NCBI GenBank assembly: GCA_033439265.1
Contig: JAVTVX010000019.1
Span: forward strand, 875,501 to 939,500
DNA: 64,000 nt
Direction: 5' to 3'
From: Dillenia suffruticosa
Taxonomy: Eukaryota > Streptophyta > Magnoliopsida > Dilleniales > Dilleniaceae
Shown: piece by piece, positions 47,340-57,799 of the stretch
Layout: each line of letters begins with the position of its first letter
Numbering within the stretch: the stretch's first letter is position 1
Position numbers and translations under genes: made by a program
The notes under the pieces: model-generated
Seen by the model: the letters and a program-made list of their open reading frames with translations, nothing else
The model's database searches: none
What the model was told of the DNA's origin: nothing

Positions 47340-47920
47340 TAATTCATGTATGCGATTGAAATCTGAGAACAATGTTTATGGATGTTTGTTATTGCATAAT
47401 TTTTGCTTGATTCTTTATAGACATTTGGGTGTTGTTATAATTCAGTGTTTGGACCGGAGAGTTTTGGCATAGTCCAATGAATTAGCGTCTTTGCGTTAGT
47501 TAATTTATTTGGGTTTCAGTTGAGTTTGACCATCATTTGATGAATTGGTAGGGAAGACATGGGTATGATCTTTGTGAATTTTCTTCTTGTTATTTTGTAA
47601 TTTATGTAAATAAGTATTTAAATTTATCAAGACCAATGATTCTCTTGGGAGTTTAAATTTGTCATATGATTGCCATATGAGGACATTTGTGGTTAATGTT
47701 TGTTATTGTATAATTCGTGTTTAATTCTTTGTAGACAATTGGGTGTTGGCATAATTCATTGTTTGAACTGGTGGATTTTGGCATAATTTGTTGAATTAGT
47801 GTCTTTGCTTTTAGGAATTTATTTGGGTTTCGGTTGAATTTTAGAATCATTTGATGAATTGATAGGCAGTAGGAGGACATGGACATGATCTTTTTGGATT
47901 TTCCTTTTGGTCTTTAGTAA
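47340..47920 (+). repeat. Tandem duplication, period about 314 bp, upstream of WSS1B
   Basis: ATGTTTGTTATTGcATAAT..GACAtTTGGGTGTTG..TTTATTTGGGTTTC..TCATTTGATGAATTG occurs from about 47380 and again from about 47695. Many substitutions indicate an old duplication. Confidence 0.85.
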
Positions 47921-48731
47921 TTTTCCTAGGGAGATAAGAATTCAAGCGTTAAGTGTTCTTGTTCAATAAATTAATGTTAGAGTCTGAGAAGCTTTATACC
48001 TCCAAGTTATAGTGTGTGATTCTCGGACAATTTAGCTTTTCAAGGTTCCATTTGATGAAGTGGAATCAGGCGAACATAAGCAGGGTTTAATAGAATTTGA
48101 AGTTGCACATACTTGAATGGTTTTATGTCCACTTTATTTGGGTGGAATTGGGTTTGAGATGGGGATCCAGGCCTAGATTTGGATAAAAGGCTCTTCATGA
48201 GAAATTAAGAATATATCTCATCAAGCTTTTGCCTAGGTTCATTTGTTTGTTAGACTAGCAACAATGTTGCATAGGCTCAATGACTTGTTAGAGTTGCAAA
48301 AATTGTGGATCTTGCAAGCAACAGTTGGTTTTTATATATGTTTAATGCTTTCATTTTTGGAGTGGCCAAAAAGTTTTGCACTGAGAAAAGAGCTGTAGAA
48401 ATTACTTGCTAGTTCTTTGGGCATGCAAAAGGTAGAAGAAAGAAATTACATCACTTAAACAAAATTGACTGATGAGTTGCTGGAGAGATATAAGCATGCA
48501 TACCAAATGCCTGAGTCTGCTTCTTTGCTGTAGTGGTATATTTCCTTATCATTTCTGTCACTCACAAAAAGTGGTTGGGAATCTTAGGCTTTTATTGTGG
48601 ATTTTATGGTGCTCATTTTCATGCTTTTTTCCTCCAATTTGTAGATAAATCACGGATAAACTCTTCATAACAGTTAGTGCATGACAAAAAGTTCTTACCT
48701 TAGTTTTCCTTTGTCAATTATGCAGGAAAAC

Positions 48732-51700
48732 ATGGAAGAAGAGCCAAATGGTACAAATATATCCATTTTATGGAGGGGAAAGAAGTTTATTGTCAAGATG
48801 AATTCTGCTGCTACTCTTAAGGATTTTGGCCATGTATTGCAACAGCTGACTGATGTCAAAGCAGATACCTTGCGGTTAATTGTTCCACAATCTTCTGGCA
48901 GAGGCTCAAAGCTATTATCTCCATTCTCTGATGAGCAATCCAGTTTAAGCTTACAAGAAACTTCCATTCTTGAGGTACTATTTTTCTTTTTCCTTTTTTC
49001 CCTTGTCATTTTTCTTAGTAGCTGTTAAGCTTATTGATATATTCTGCGGTGGAGTTTTGCTGACATAGTAACTGTCTGCCAATCACTTTTATATAATTCT
49101 GGACGAGGCGATAACACTGCACAGAAACTTAAAAATGGCTTATGCAATTGGCAATTGTTTGTGTAGGATTTAGTGCTGACCTAATTGTCATAGCATATAT
49201 CTGCATGATGGTTCAAGCTGAAGTTATTTATCAATGTGTGGATAAGTGTTCTTTCCAAGCTATCTGCCAATCCATGATGTTAGCATTATTAACATCTCCA
49301 CATATGGGCAATAATACATATTAGAATGATATACGTTGTGTTAATACAATAAGTTGTGGTTATATACATATTGTCTTCTTTTGGGGGGGGGGGTGTGTGT
49401 GTGTGTTTTTTCTCCCTTAACCAGGAAAAACCTATTTCTTAACGATTCTTGTACTCCATAAGTTTAGTCTCCCTGTATTGTGAATACTTAGGAATGACTC
49501 TGGTATGTCATTAATGTTTCCCAAGGTTGTGGTTGGACCTGTTTTGTGGTGGAAATGCTACTTCAGTTGAACATAATTGATTCTTTTAAGAAAAATGTTC
49601 AGAAGGATCTTAAAAGAAAAGGATTGTATCTTGTTCATGAAGGAACAAACATTGGGATAATTGTCCGATTCCAAAATGTTCTGTTCTTCAAGCCTCAGTT
49701 GCCCAAAAGCACATTATCCTTTAACGGATCAAAGATCACTGCCTTTTATACCCTACAAAGGGTCCTGGCTGCTATAATTTTCTATCTGAAACTGTAAATT
49801 TTATGACCATGATATCAGCAATTAAAAATAAGGAAGGGACGGGGTTTTAGCTTGAACTGGGTGATTCAGATATACTACATATCACTTCAGATTGACGAGT
49901 ATTAGTTTTGCACTCTCAGCTAAGATTTGGAATTATCAAGAATATGTGCATTTGCTTACTATCACAATGTTCTCAAATTCAAGAAATTGTTCTCATGTTC
50001 AGTTGTGTATTTGTCTTACAACTCTTCTTAGTCTTGTAAACTTGTCTATTTTTTCAGGGGAAGACCATCTGGATGATGGGAGTTTCTGAAGATGAGGTTG
50101 ATCAGGTTTTGAAGAATGCTAAGGTTGATCAGAGAATCGCTGGGTTTGATGAAGAAGATAGGAGACTGAGGCTGCGAATGTCTGAGGGTCCCTGGATGCC
50201 TCTGAAACTTCCCCAAGGAAAGTACATTTTCTGCGACTTCCGCACTCTTCATATTCCTGGAGTCGAGGTATTTTATCTTTCTATATTACTTAAATTCTTC
50301 AAGCTTGGAAAGGTGCTCTGGTAGATAGATATGTCCAGCATATAGGGATCGAGGCTTAAAAAATAGGAATGAGGAAAAAAAAGGAAATAATTATCCGTTT
50401 CTCCTATCTTTTAACTTTGGCTTGGAAATTTCATTTTGCCAAAACTGAACACAACTATATCCTTTTCTGGTATGTAATTTGGGAAGACCGTTGGGGGGGG
50501 GATTGTTGCTTGTCTTGGTGGGTTCTGGTTGTGGTGCTGCTTGTTTAGTGCGCTGGGAGGAAAGGCAGCTGGATATTATGTCGTTTATCCTGTACAGCGC
50601 TAAAGATTAGGCCTCCAAAGTTACTTATTAACCAACCCCTTTGGATATTTTCATCAATTTCCGTGAACTGCCTAACAAATAGTTGTCCTAGAGCCCTTGG
50701 TGTCACATAACAAAAGCCTTCACAAATCATTGCACACATGCAGCTAATGTGGATTTCCTATGCCTTCCTGTAAGTACTTCTTAATTAGCTTGCAAAGGAG
50801 TGAAGAGGAAGTGGGAAATAGGATCATTTTACGAACCCTTTGAGAAGCTGAAAAATGAAAAGCAAGAGCAAGATCTGAGTTCTCCTTTTTATTTCTAAAT
50901 TAATATCATACAGCAAGTACCCTGTTATCAACCTAGTCTATCTCTAATGTTTAAGAAAGCTTAAACTAACAATATGAGACGCCATTTCAAAGTTTTGCTT
51001 CAAGACTATGCATCTCAATATCAACTTGACTATCCAAATTTTGATCACCTTTTAAATTAACTTCATCATAATATATTGCAGCTGAACCCTCCAGCTTCAG
51101 AGGCTTTAAGATTAATGCATAGGCTGGCAGCAGATCCCGGAATTGTTGCTATCATGAACAAGGTACTTTATGATTATTTATTACAATTTATTTAAATAAG
51201 CTTCCTCTTCTTACTTTTGCTTAGTATTGATGATTTGATTGTGTGAATGTTTCTAAAGCACCAATGGAGGGTGGGTATGATGACTGAGATGGCCCCCGTG
51301 GGATATGTAGGTGTGAGTCCTAAATGTATTCTTGGTTTCAACAAGGTAATGATCACCAGACTAATAATGATGCTATAGATATTGTTGGATTACATGGATA
51401 GATTAGGCTTGTTATAACATTTTAAAAGTGGTTTGATTGTTTTGCTGCTTCAGAATTGTGGAGAGGAGATATCTCTGCGTCTGCGAACTGACGACCTTAA
51501 GGGATTCCGGAAGTATGAGAGAATCAAAACAACACTTTTGCATGAACTGGTAAATTTATTTATTTATTTTTGGTTTCATGCTTTCCTCTTGCCTGTGTAA
51601 TCATCATTGTAATTTCAGTTTTTACGCTTTATTTTGTGATTTTTCATGTTGAGACAACTTTAAAGGGACTCATTTCCTCCTCATGAAATTGCAGGCACAT

Positions 51701-53840
51701 ATGGAACACTCTGAGCATGACGCCAACTTTTATGCTTTGGATAAGCAGGTGCATAATTTGTACTACAAGTTTCAGTCTATTGAATGATGCTTGTTTATGA
51801 GTTGGTTGAATTTCTATCTTGACATAGATTGTTGTTGGCAGCTCAATCAAGAGGCCAGTAGTCTAGACTGGACAAAATCAAGAGGTCACACCCTCAGTGG
51901 TGTCAGGTCTTCAGAATATTATGTTGATGAGTCCCATGTTAAAAATGAAAGCAGTTTTTCTCATAAGCTGGGGGGAAATGCTTCAGATCAGCTTGCAAAT
52001 GCCCGGGCATCTTCAGTGGCTGCTGCTTATCGCCGTTTAGCAGATGCATCTGCACATAATTCCAGAGTTTCTGAAGGTCTTGAAGAGCCTGATCCTGATG
52101 CTTCGGGTTTCACTCTGGATACCAACCAGAATGAGAATTTGAAAGCTGAGAACCCCAAACATTTTGATCAACTAGCTGAACATGAACCTGATCCCGATGA
52201 TGCAAGAACAAGTAAAGATGGAGTTGCATCCGAACCAGATCCTGATGATTCTGAAATGACCCAAGTTGAGCCTTTGTCTGCAGCTTTTGACAGAAACAAG
52301 ATGCTCAAGGAACCTGACCCTGATGATTCACATAATTTTGCGGTTGAACCAGATCCTGATGAGTGTCATGTTGAACCTGATCCAGATTTATCTTCTGAGG
52401 CTGCTAGAAAGTCCATGGAATATGAAAGTGTCAGAAGATATGACCAAGATGAGGCCATTGTATGTGGAAGCAGCGAAGTCCATCCCCCACATAGTATGCC
52501 TTATAATGAGCCTGATCCTGATGATTCTGCGGAAAGCAGAGGAATGCATGCAGAGCCTGATCCTGATGATAGTGTGCATATGGATGTATTTGACCCCAAT
52601 GATCAGGAATTACAGGTGATCCAAGACCCAGTTATGGCTTTTTGTGCTCGTCTTCAAAAGGCAATAGAAATGCTACAGGCTGAAGTGAATCCTACAGAGG
52701 CTACTACTGTCCTCCAAACTTTATTCAAAATAATTAGGTAAATTCTTATTGGTTGACCTGCCTTTTACTCTTCTCATCCCTTTATCATTGTCTAAAGTTG
52801 GATTTTATTTGTATTTTCCGGCAGAAATGTGATTGAAAACCCAAATGAGATCAAATTCAAAAGGCTGCGTAAGGTATACTTACATTCTTAACAGTGCTGG
52901 ACCTTCTTTGGTCTTCAATTCATACCATTGTCAACTCTGATGGTTTTCCCTTGTTGGTCACTATTGCGCAGGCTAATCCCACATTCCAAAAGAATGTTGC
53001 AAACTATAAAGGTAATTGTACTTTCTGGTCAAGCTTGTACGTTTGATTCTTCTAAATAAATGCATTGGGTTCATGCAAGCACTATGTGATTGAGTGGGGA
53101 AAGTACTCGCTGGTGATCGAGTATCCAACTGGCTTCTGAGCATTGTTATCTTACCCTTAGGCCTTTATAGCATTCGATGAATATTGAGGTTAAGATTTCT
53201 GGTTCATTCAGATTCAAATGCCAACCAAGGTCATTATTACTGGGTTGTTTTGTGAAGTCCTTTAAAGGTTGGTGTCTTGCCACCTTGATATTTTCACCTT
53301 CCCACCCATGTGGTTTTTCGGTATAGGTATTGTTTTGTTGAAGATCATTTGAGCCAATACTAGAAATTTGTCATGGATTACTTGGCACCATAGAACCTGA
53401 TACTCGAACTTCGGCTTGAGGCACTTTCTTTACCACTCTTAATCTAAAAAAGTAGTCACCCTGCTTCCCTGACCTGTTTGCATTATTTTTTGTATTTTCT
53501 TCATCGATATTGATAAACTTGTTGCATTGTGCATAGTTTTGCTTAATTAGAATTAACTGGCAGCTTTTAACACTTCTATATTGAATGGGGCATTGATTGG
53601 TTGGTCATTCTCTCTACTAATAATATGGTGGGTCATTTGAGGCCCTTACATGAGATGTAGCAGTACTGACTGCCAGTCTCATTCTGCTACTTCGTGAGTG
53701 CAGCTGCCATGGAAGTTCTCTTTTTGGTAGGTTTTAATGAAGATGTGGTCTCCAACGAAACCTATTTAGTGCTCAGGCGAAACGATCCTGGCTTATTGTG
53801 GCTTGCCAAGTCGTCTCTCGAAACTTGCCTCACCTATTAG
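48732..53840 (+). CDS. WSS1B: UBL-WLM-PUB metalloprotease, Wss1/SPRTN-like (WSS1B type)
   Basis: Predicted 630-residue protein from ten exons: 48732-48974, 50058-50267, 51082-51162, 51259-51345, 51454-51549, 51695-51748, 51842-52737, 52825-52873, 52972-53011 and 53704-53840 (stop TAG). Domains in order are a ubiquitin-like fold (about 10-85), a WLM peptidase (about 150-265) with the zinc motif HELAHMEHSEHD (HExxHx5H; His237, Glu238, His241, His247), a long acidic linker and a PUB domain (about 540-630: FCARLQKAIEMLQAE, YLVLRRNDPGLLWL). The active site is split over the exon 5/6 junction. The linker repeats EPDPD eight times. Yeast Wss1 cleaves DNA-protein crosslinks with Cdc48 and SUMO. The PUB domain predicts CDC48 binding. 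The Arabidopsis homologue sits next but one to IQD33, from memory. Confidence 0.94.
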
Positions 53841-53997
53841 CTGTACAGAATGAAGAAAGATGGTACATGAAAGCAAAAATGAGAGGGAGAAGACCCCCTT
53901 GGTCCTCTAGAGACTATACATTCTGTCTTATATGTGCCATTCTTCTGGGAATAGAGAAACATTGAAGTGAACATCACTTTGCATGTGAGGTTGGTTT

Positions 53998-54114
53998 GTA
54001 AAGTATGAATGAGATGTCAATGATTGCTTGTTTGGGACTGAATTATGTTTTTCTTGTAAGGTATGAATAAGATGTCAAGGATTGCTTGTTTGGGAGTGAA
54101 TCCTGTTTTTCAAA
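53998..54114 (+). repeat. Tandem duplication of about 59 bp downstream of WSS1B
   Basis: GTAtGAATgAGATGTCAAtG..GCTTGTTTGGGActGAAT occurs at about 54001 and 54060, with few differences. Confidence 0.85.
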
Positions 54115-54649
54115 TTTTTGCCGGTGCTCTAAATACTATTCAACCTATTATAACATATTCAGTAATGTTCTCTACTAAGTCAGCCACATAAAGAGAGAAC
54201 AGGCATTCCGAGCTAAAATTCTTTCAATTGGCCAGAGATGTCATTTCCGACTTGTTCTGCTCTTCACCATCTCATTCCTGTGCTGCAACTGTCTTGTTTT
54301 TAGAGAAATCATTTGTTTGAGACTTGAGTTATACTGCAGAAAGTCATACATATTGTAGTCTCATTCATTAGACTCCTTAACATTGGAGCATGTTAAACTT
54401 CTTTAGTCACTGCGCCTTGGGCTAGTACCAATAAATCTATCAAGGGCATACAGTGCCCACAAATCAGGAGCACTAGTCGAAACTCTGTAATTTCCGATGT
54501 CTAGGATGAATTTTCTACTATCTTGTCTAGGATATGGATACCAATTGTAGTGGTAAATATGGTTATATCTCGAACATGATATAAGATTTAATGGCATCAT
54601 ATATGAACTTAACTGGAATTTTCGGCCAAGCTGGTACAAGCTAGTTGCC

Positions 54650-54868
54650 GCCATTCCTACACTAATTTTTATTCTTATTATTATTATTTGGATACTTAAC
54701 CAACCGATATCCATGATTATAGTTAAACTAATCAAGGTCGAGCTACGTTCAGACCTCTACAGGGGGAATTTCTCGTAATATAATTTTTTTTATTCTCAAA
54801 ATTTGAATCCAAGTTTTGATCGAGAGATCTAGCGTTCTTTCCACTAAATCGTGCCATTCCTACACTAA
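54650..54868 (-). mobile_element. tRNA-derived SINE with perfect 16-bp target duplication in MPC exon
   Basis: GCCATTCCTACACTAA is exact at 54650-54665 and 54853-54868. The insert 54666-54852 reads on the minus strand as a box-A-like TTTAGTGGAAAGAACGCT, a box-B-like TTGGATTCAAATT and an A-rich end (AATAATAATAAGAATAAAAA). The duplicated bases are MPC coding sequence (SVGMA), so removing the insert restores the exon continuity. Confidence 0.88.
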
Positions 54869-55140
54869 CACCAAAGAGGTTCCAATCCTTCTGCATTCTC
54901 AAAACAAGGATCCAAATCATGTGTAACAATCAAATTTGTCTAAATTTTGGATAAAGAAGGAAGGGAAACTTGCCGGGGTGACAATTGTGCTGTACCGTGC
55001 CCAGATTAGTCCCCTAACAGCAATAGCTGTTTCATGATATTAAGAATTATGACCATTTATAGTTATTACATGGCCTTAAAACGTGCATACAAGAATTAAG
55101 GGCTTCTCTTTTAAGTGAATCAGATAAAAAAAAAATACAA

Positions 55141-55182
55141 CCAAGTACCTCATTTTTTTTTTTTGGTGACACCAAGTACCTC
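55141..55182 (-). mobile_element. Minimal poly-A retroposition scar in the MPC relic
   Basis: CCAAGTACCTC is present at 55141-55151 and 55171-55181, flanking a T-run plus GGTGACA. On the minus strand this is a 7-nt remnant with an A-tail between target duplications, as left by an extremely 5'-truncated LINE- or SINE-type insertion. Confidence 0.55.
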
Positions 55183-55278
55183 CTTATTGAGGATAAGATA
55201 GTTGTTCAGGTGGTTTTGAGAAGCCTGCAACATTTGCTAAGCTGAGACCCCCATTAAAAGTTGGTGCCCAGAAATGAA

Positions 55279-55699
55279 CTGCATCATACAAATTTGCCAG
55301 TATATTGTCAAGCCCAAGCTCACATTCAATCTTCATTTTTATTTTTATTTTTTCAAAAAATAGATTTGTATATATATATTTGCAGAGTCTTTCCAAAGTT
55401 GCCATGTAACTAAAAAGCACTAATCCCAAATATCCATTTTCAGTATTGACCAATAGTGCATAATGTGACCAGATTGTCTATGATCTAAACGACAACAAAA
55501 ATATAACTTCTTGTTCCCTCTCTCTCTCTCTATAAAATTTTTACATTTTGCATTTTTTGAGAACTCCAAAGGGCTTTCATGGATCATGTTCATTAATAAT
55601 ATATGGGAGTTCTTATACATTAAATGTGAACGAGCAAGAAGAAGAAGAATGGGATGTAGATCAATATGTTGGATACCATGTGCCTACAGTAAAAAGTTC

Positions 55700-55738
<39 letters not shown>

Positions 55739-56776
55739 ACTGGTTTTAGGACCAGCAGCGTGATTCCAGAGAGCTTGAAGCTTAGAAGCAGCCATGAAAT
55801 GTCTTATCTTTTCCTCAAAGTTTCTGTCAAACTCACATGCCTTAAAATTAATATGGTCGTCTATAATTTATATTCTCTACCTTGCAATTTAAAAACAGCT
55901 TGTGGGGTTTTGCTTTTATAACATAAGCATTTTAGTCAATGCAAGTCATTCTATGACAGATGGTGCACAACCCGATCACCATCTCAACTCATTTCATCCT
56001 TTGATCAATTCTGTTTGGCCAACAACTGATGAGAGATTTGTATCTTCTTTCGTGCAAGTGACTTTTGACTAATGCCGAGAGCTACTACTAATTAATCGTC
56101 ACATTCTTTATAATTACTTCATGCACATAATCTAAGGTATTTGATGGTTTAACTTGCTCAAAATTTTTGAAAAAAAAAAAACATTCGAGATCAAAAAATA
56201 TTTTAACTAGTATTTTAAATCAGATTAAATGAATTTAAATTCGATTCATTTAATGAATGAATTCTAAAATTTTATTTTTGTTCAACTCGTCTAACAAAAG
56301 CAACGGGTCGAATTAAGACAAATAACAATTATTCATAAATAACTTGAATCATGGATGATGCTAGACCAAGAAATTGAAACATTTTTTTTGTTACATTAAA
56401 ATTTGAACCATCGGGTTAAGGGAGAAGGTTTTAATCACTAGACTGTCCCCATGGGAGAAATTAAAGTCTTTCTTTATGATTTAATCAAGTCAACACCATA
56501 GTTTGGAATAACCAATCTAGTTGCTCCAGGCTATCCAGGACATGAAAGAATAGAATTAAAGGAACCATCTATGAGTTGTTGCAAAATGCTAAAAGCCTTC
56601 AAATAGTCAATCAATATTCTGCATTATAAAATATACACTCACATACAAAGTACTAAGAGAATCATACAATGGTGTGCTAGGTGTAGACTTGGAGAAATAG
56701 AGTACAAGGAACATTGCAATGGGGCTTACAAGAACCCTTATTACAAAAATGAGGAATGAGAATTAAAAAAAAGGGA
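55279..56776. other. Spacer between the MPC relic and the small secreted ORF
   Basis: AT-rich, with a GA microsatellite at about 55703-55736 and a SINE-like head around 56385-56455. No MPC first exon or other gene was recognised. Confidence 0.5.
56385..56455 (-). repeat. SINE-like head fragment
   Basis: On the minus strand TCTAGTGATTAAAACC and, at box-B spacing, GATGGTTCAAATT resemble a tRNA-derived promoter. The 3' end runs into a plus-strand T-run near 56381. It is short and undated. Confidence 0.35.
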
Positions 56777-57052
56777 TTAATGACCCAAAACAATCACATC
56801 TGGTTGAAAATCACTAAACCCTTTTTGAATATTCCTAGGAAAGTCAACATCGTCGTCGTCATCATCATCGTCGTCATCATCATCATCAGGAGCAGGAGCA
56901 GCACCAAGACTAAAGTTAGGTTCTTCCCTATCTTCCTTGTCAGCTGCAACTTGAGAAGGAAGTGAAAACTCAATGTCGCATTCGCCCACTTTGATCAAGA
57001 GTGAGCATATTAGGAGAGTTGCAAGGCAAACAACAATGGTTCTTGGCGACAT
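56777..57052 (-). CDS. Putative small secreted acidic protein with poly-Asp tract
   Basis: Single-exon 91-codon ORF, ATG at 57052 and TAA at 56777. It starts with a textbook signal peptide (MSPRTIVVCLATLLICSLLI, then KVGEC). A charged stretch follows, then APAP and about thirteen consecutive Asp encoded by mixed GAT/GAC codons, and the end is DFQPDVIVLGH. I do not recognise a family. It has no Cys-rich or CLE/PSK-type motif. Codon mixing in the Asp run shows it is not a pure trinucleotide expansion. It could be a precursor of a small secreted peptide, or a chance ORF. The signal peptide and clean start are the only support. Confidence 0.45.
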   Translation of the reverse strand: MSPRTIVVCLATLLICSLLIKVGECDIEFSLPSQVAADKEDREEPNFSLGAAPAPDDDDDDDDDDDDDVDFPRNIQKGFSDFQPDVIVLGH

Positions 57053-57799
57053 GGTAGAATAATCTTAAGCACAGTAGGAAAGAAAAAAAATGGCAAAATG
57101 GTTATTCCAAAAGCAAGAAGCTTGATGATTGTCAACATTGGAGGAGATGGAAGCTAGAAGTTAAATGGGGAGACTTTGTCTATTTCAAGACAATTTTGGT
57201 TTAAAGAGTCTGGGATTTGTGTAGGGCTTATCCTAGTCTTTAGGGCACTAAAAATGTGGCTTGTGTTTTGAGCCACACAATTGACCCATTCAAAGGCTTT
57301 CCCCGGAGAAAAGGAAGGAAAATTAAGACCCTAAATTAAAGAGACTTTGTCACTGCAAAAATTTGATTCCAGTAAACTAAGTTAAAATAAATTAAAATGC
57401 TATTTTATTCTATTTTGAGGTAAATATATATATTGTCAAATACAAAATTATGCAAATTACCTGCCAACGTCCTAAACTATGATGTTGGTTCTAAACTTTA
57501 TTTTGCAATATTTGAGGTTTCAAACTTTGTTTTGATAACAAACAATGTCTCAGTCTAAATGTCAAAGATGTGATAGCAACTTCAAATGGACGACAATGGA
57601 TGTATAATGCAAGTGGGTCGATGGCTTTAAATGAAAAGAAAAAAAATGCCAAACATCATTCCTTTGCCTATGAGGACTTGGATTTTCAACCCTTAATTCC
57701 AGCAAATGGCACAAGACAAGACAGATCAAGGTGTGCTTCCCTTTCGGTGATGAGTGTGTATGACAAGCGAAGAACAAAATCAACATAAGGAAATGGCAA
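57053..57799. other. Spacer between the small ORF and LpxB
   Basis: Holds the presumed promoter of the small secreted ORF and the LpxB 3' flank (57440-57799). No other feature was recognised. Confidence 0.45.

Larger units (their letters stand above)
45051..48731. other. IBR5 3' flank and WSS1B upstream region
   Basis: 45051-46900 is AT-rich spacer with SINE-like remnants. Around 46908-46917 TGCACGTGCA contains a palindromic G-box core (CACGTG). From about 47100 the sequence is probably the WSS1B 5' UTR with one or more introns. The coding exon follows an acceptor ending ATTATGCAG at 48725, seven bases before the ATG. 47340-47920 is a tandem duplication. Confidence 0.5.
54590..55278 (-). pseudogene. 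Mitochondrial pyruvate carrier (MPC2-like) pseudogene
   Basis: Exons matching the plant MPC2-type subunit of the inner-membrane pyruvate carrier: 55187-55278 (HFWAPTFNGGLSLANVAGFS, then KPPEQLSYPQ), 54974-55026 (IAVRGLIWARYSTIVTP), then 54890 down to about 54600 (KDWNLFGVSVGMA, and after an insertion ATSLYQLGRKF). The reading order and phases fit the family. Three lesions are visible. No GT follows LSYPQ and an in-frame TAA comes next. The second exon has a GC donor (CCG|GCAAGT). A 187-bp SINE splits the last exon. The first exon was not identified. On these grounds I call it non-functional. The GC donor alone would be tolerated. Confidence 0.8.

Noticed and set aside
52266..52619. A 117-codon plus-strand frame inside the WSS1B linker exon
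   Set aside because: Shadow of the acidic EPDPD-repeat coding sequence in another frame, with no independent features.
54403..54735. A 110-codon minus-strand frame considered as a receptor-like protein fragment
   Set aside because: Its recognisable part (GMAATSLYQLGRKF) is the last MPC exon; the remainder is flank and SINE sequence.
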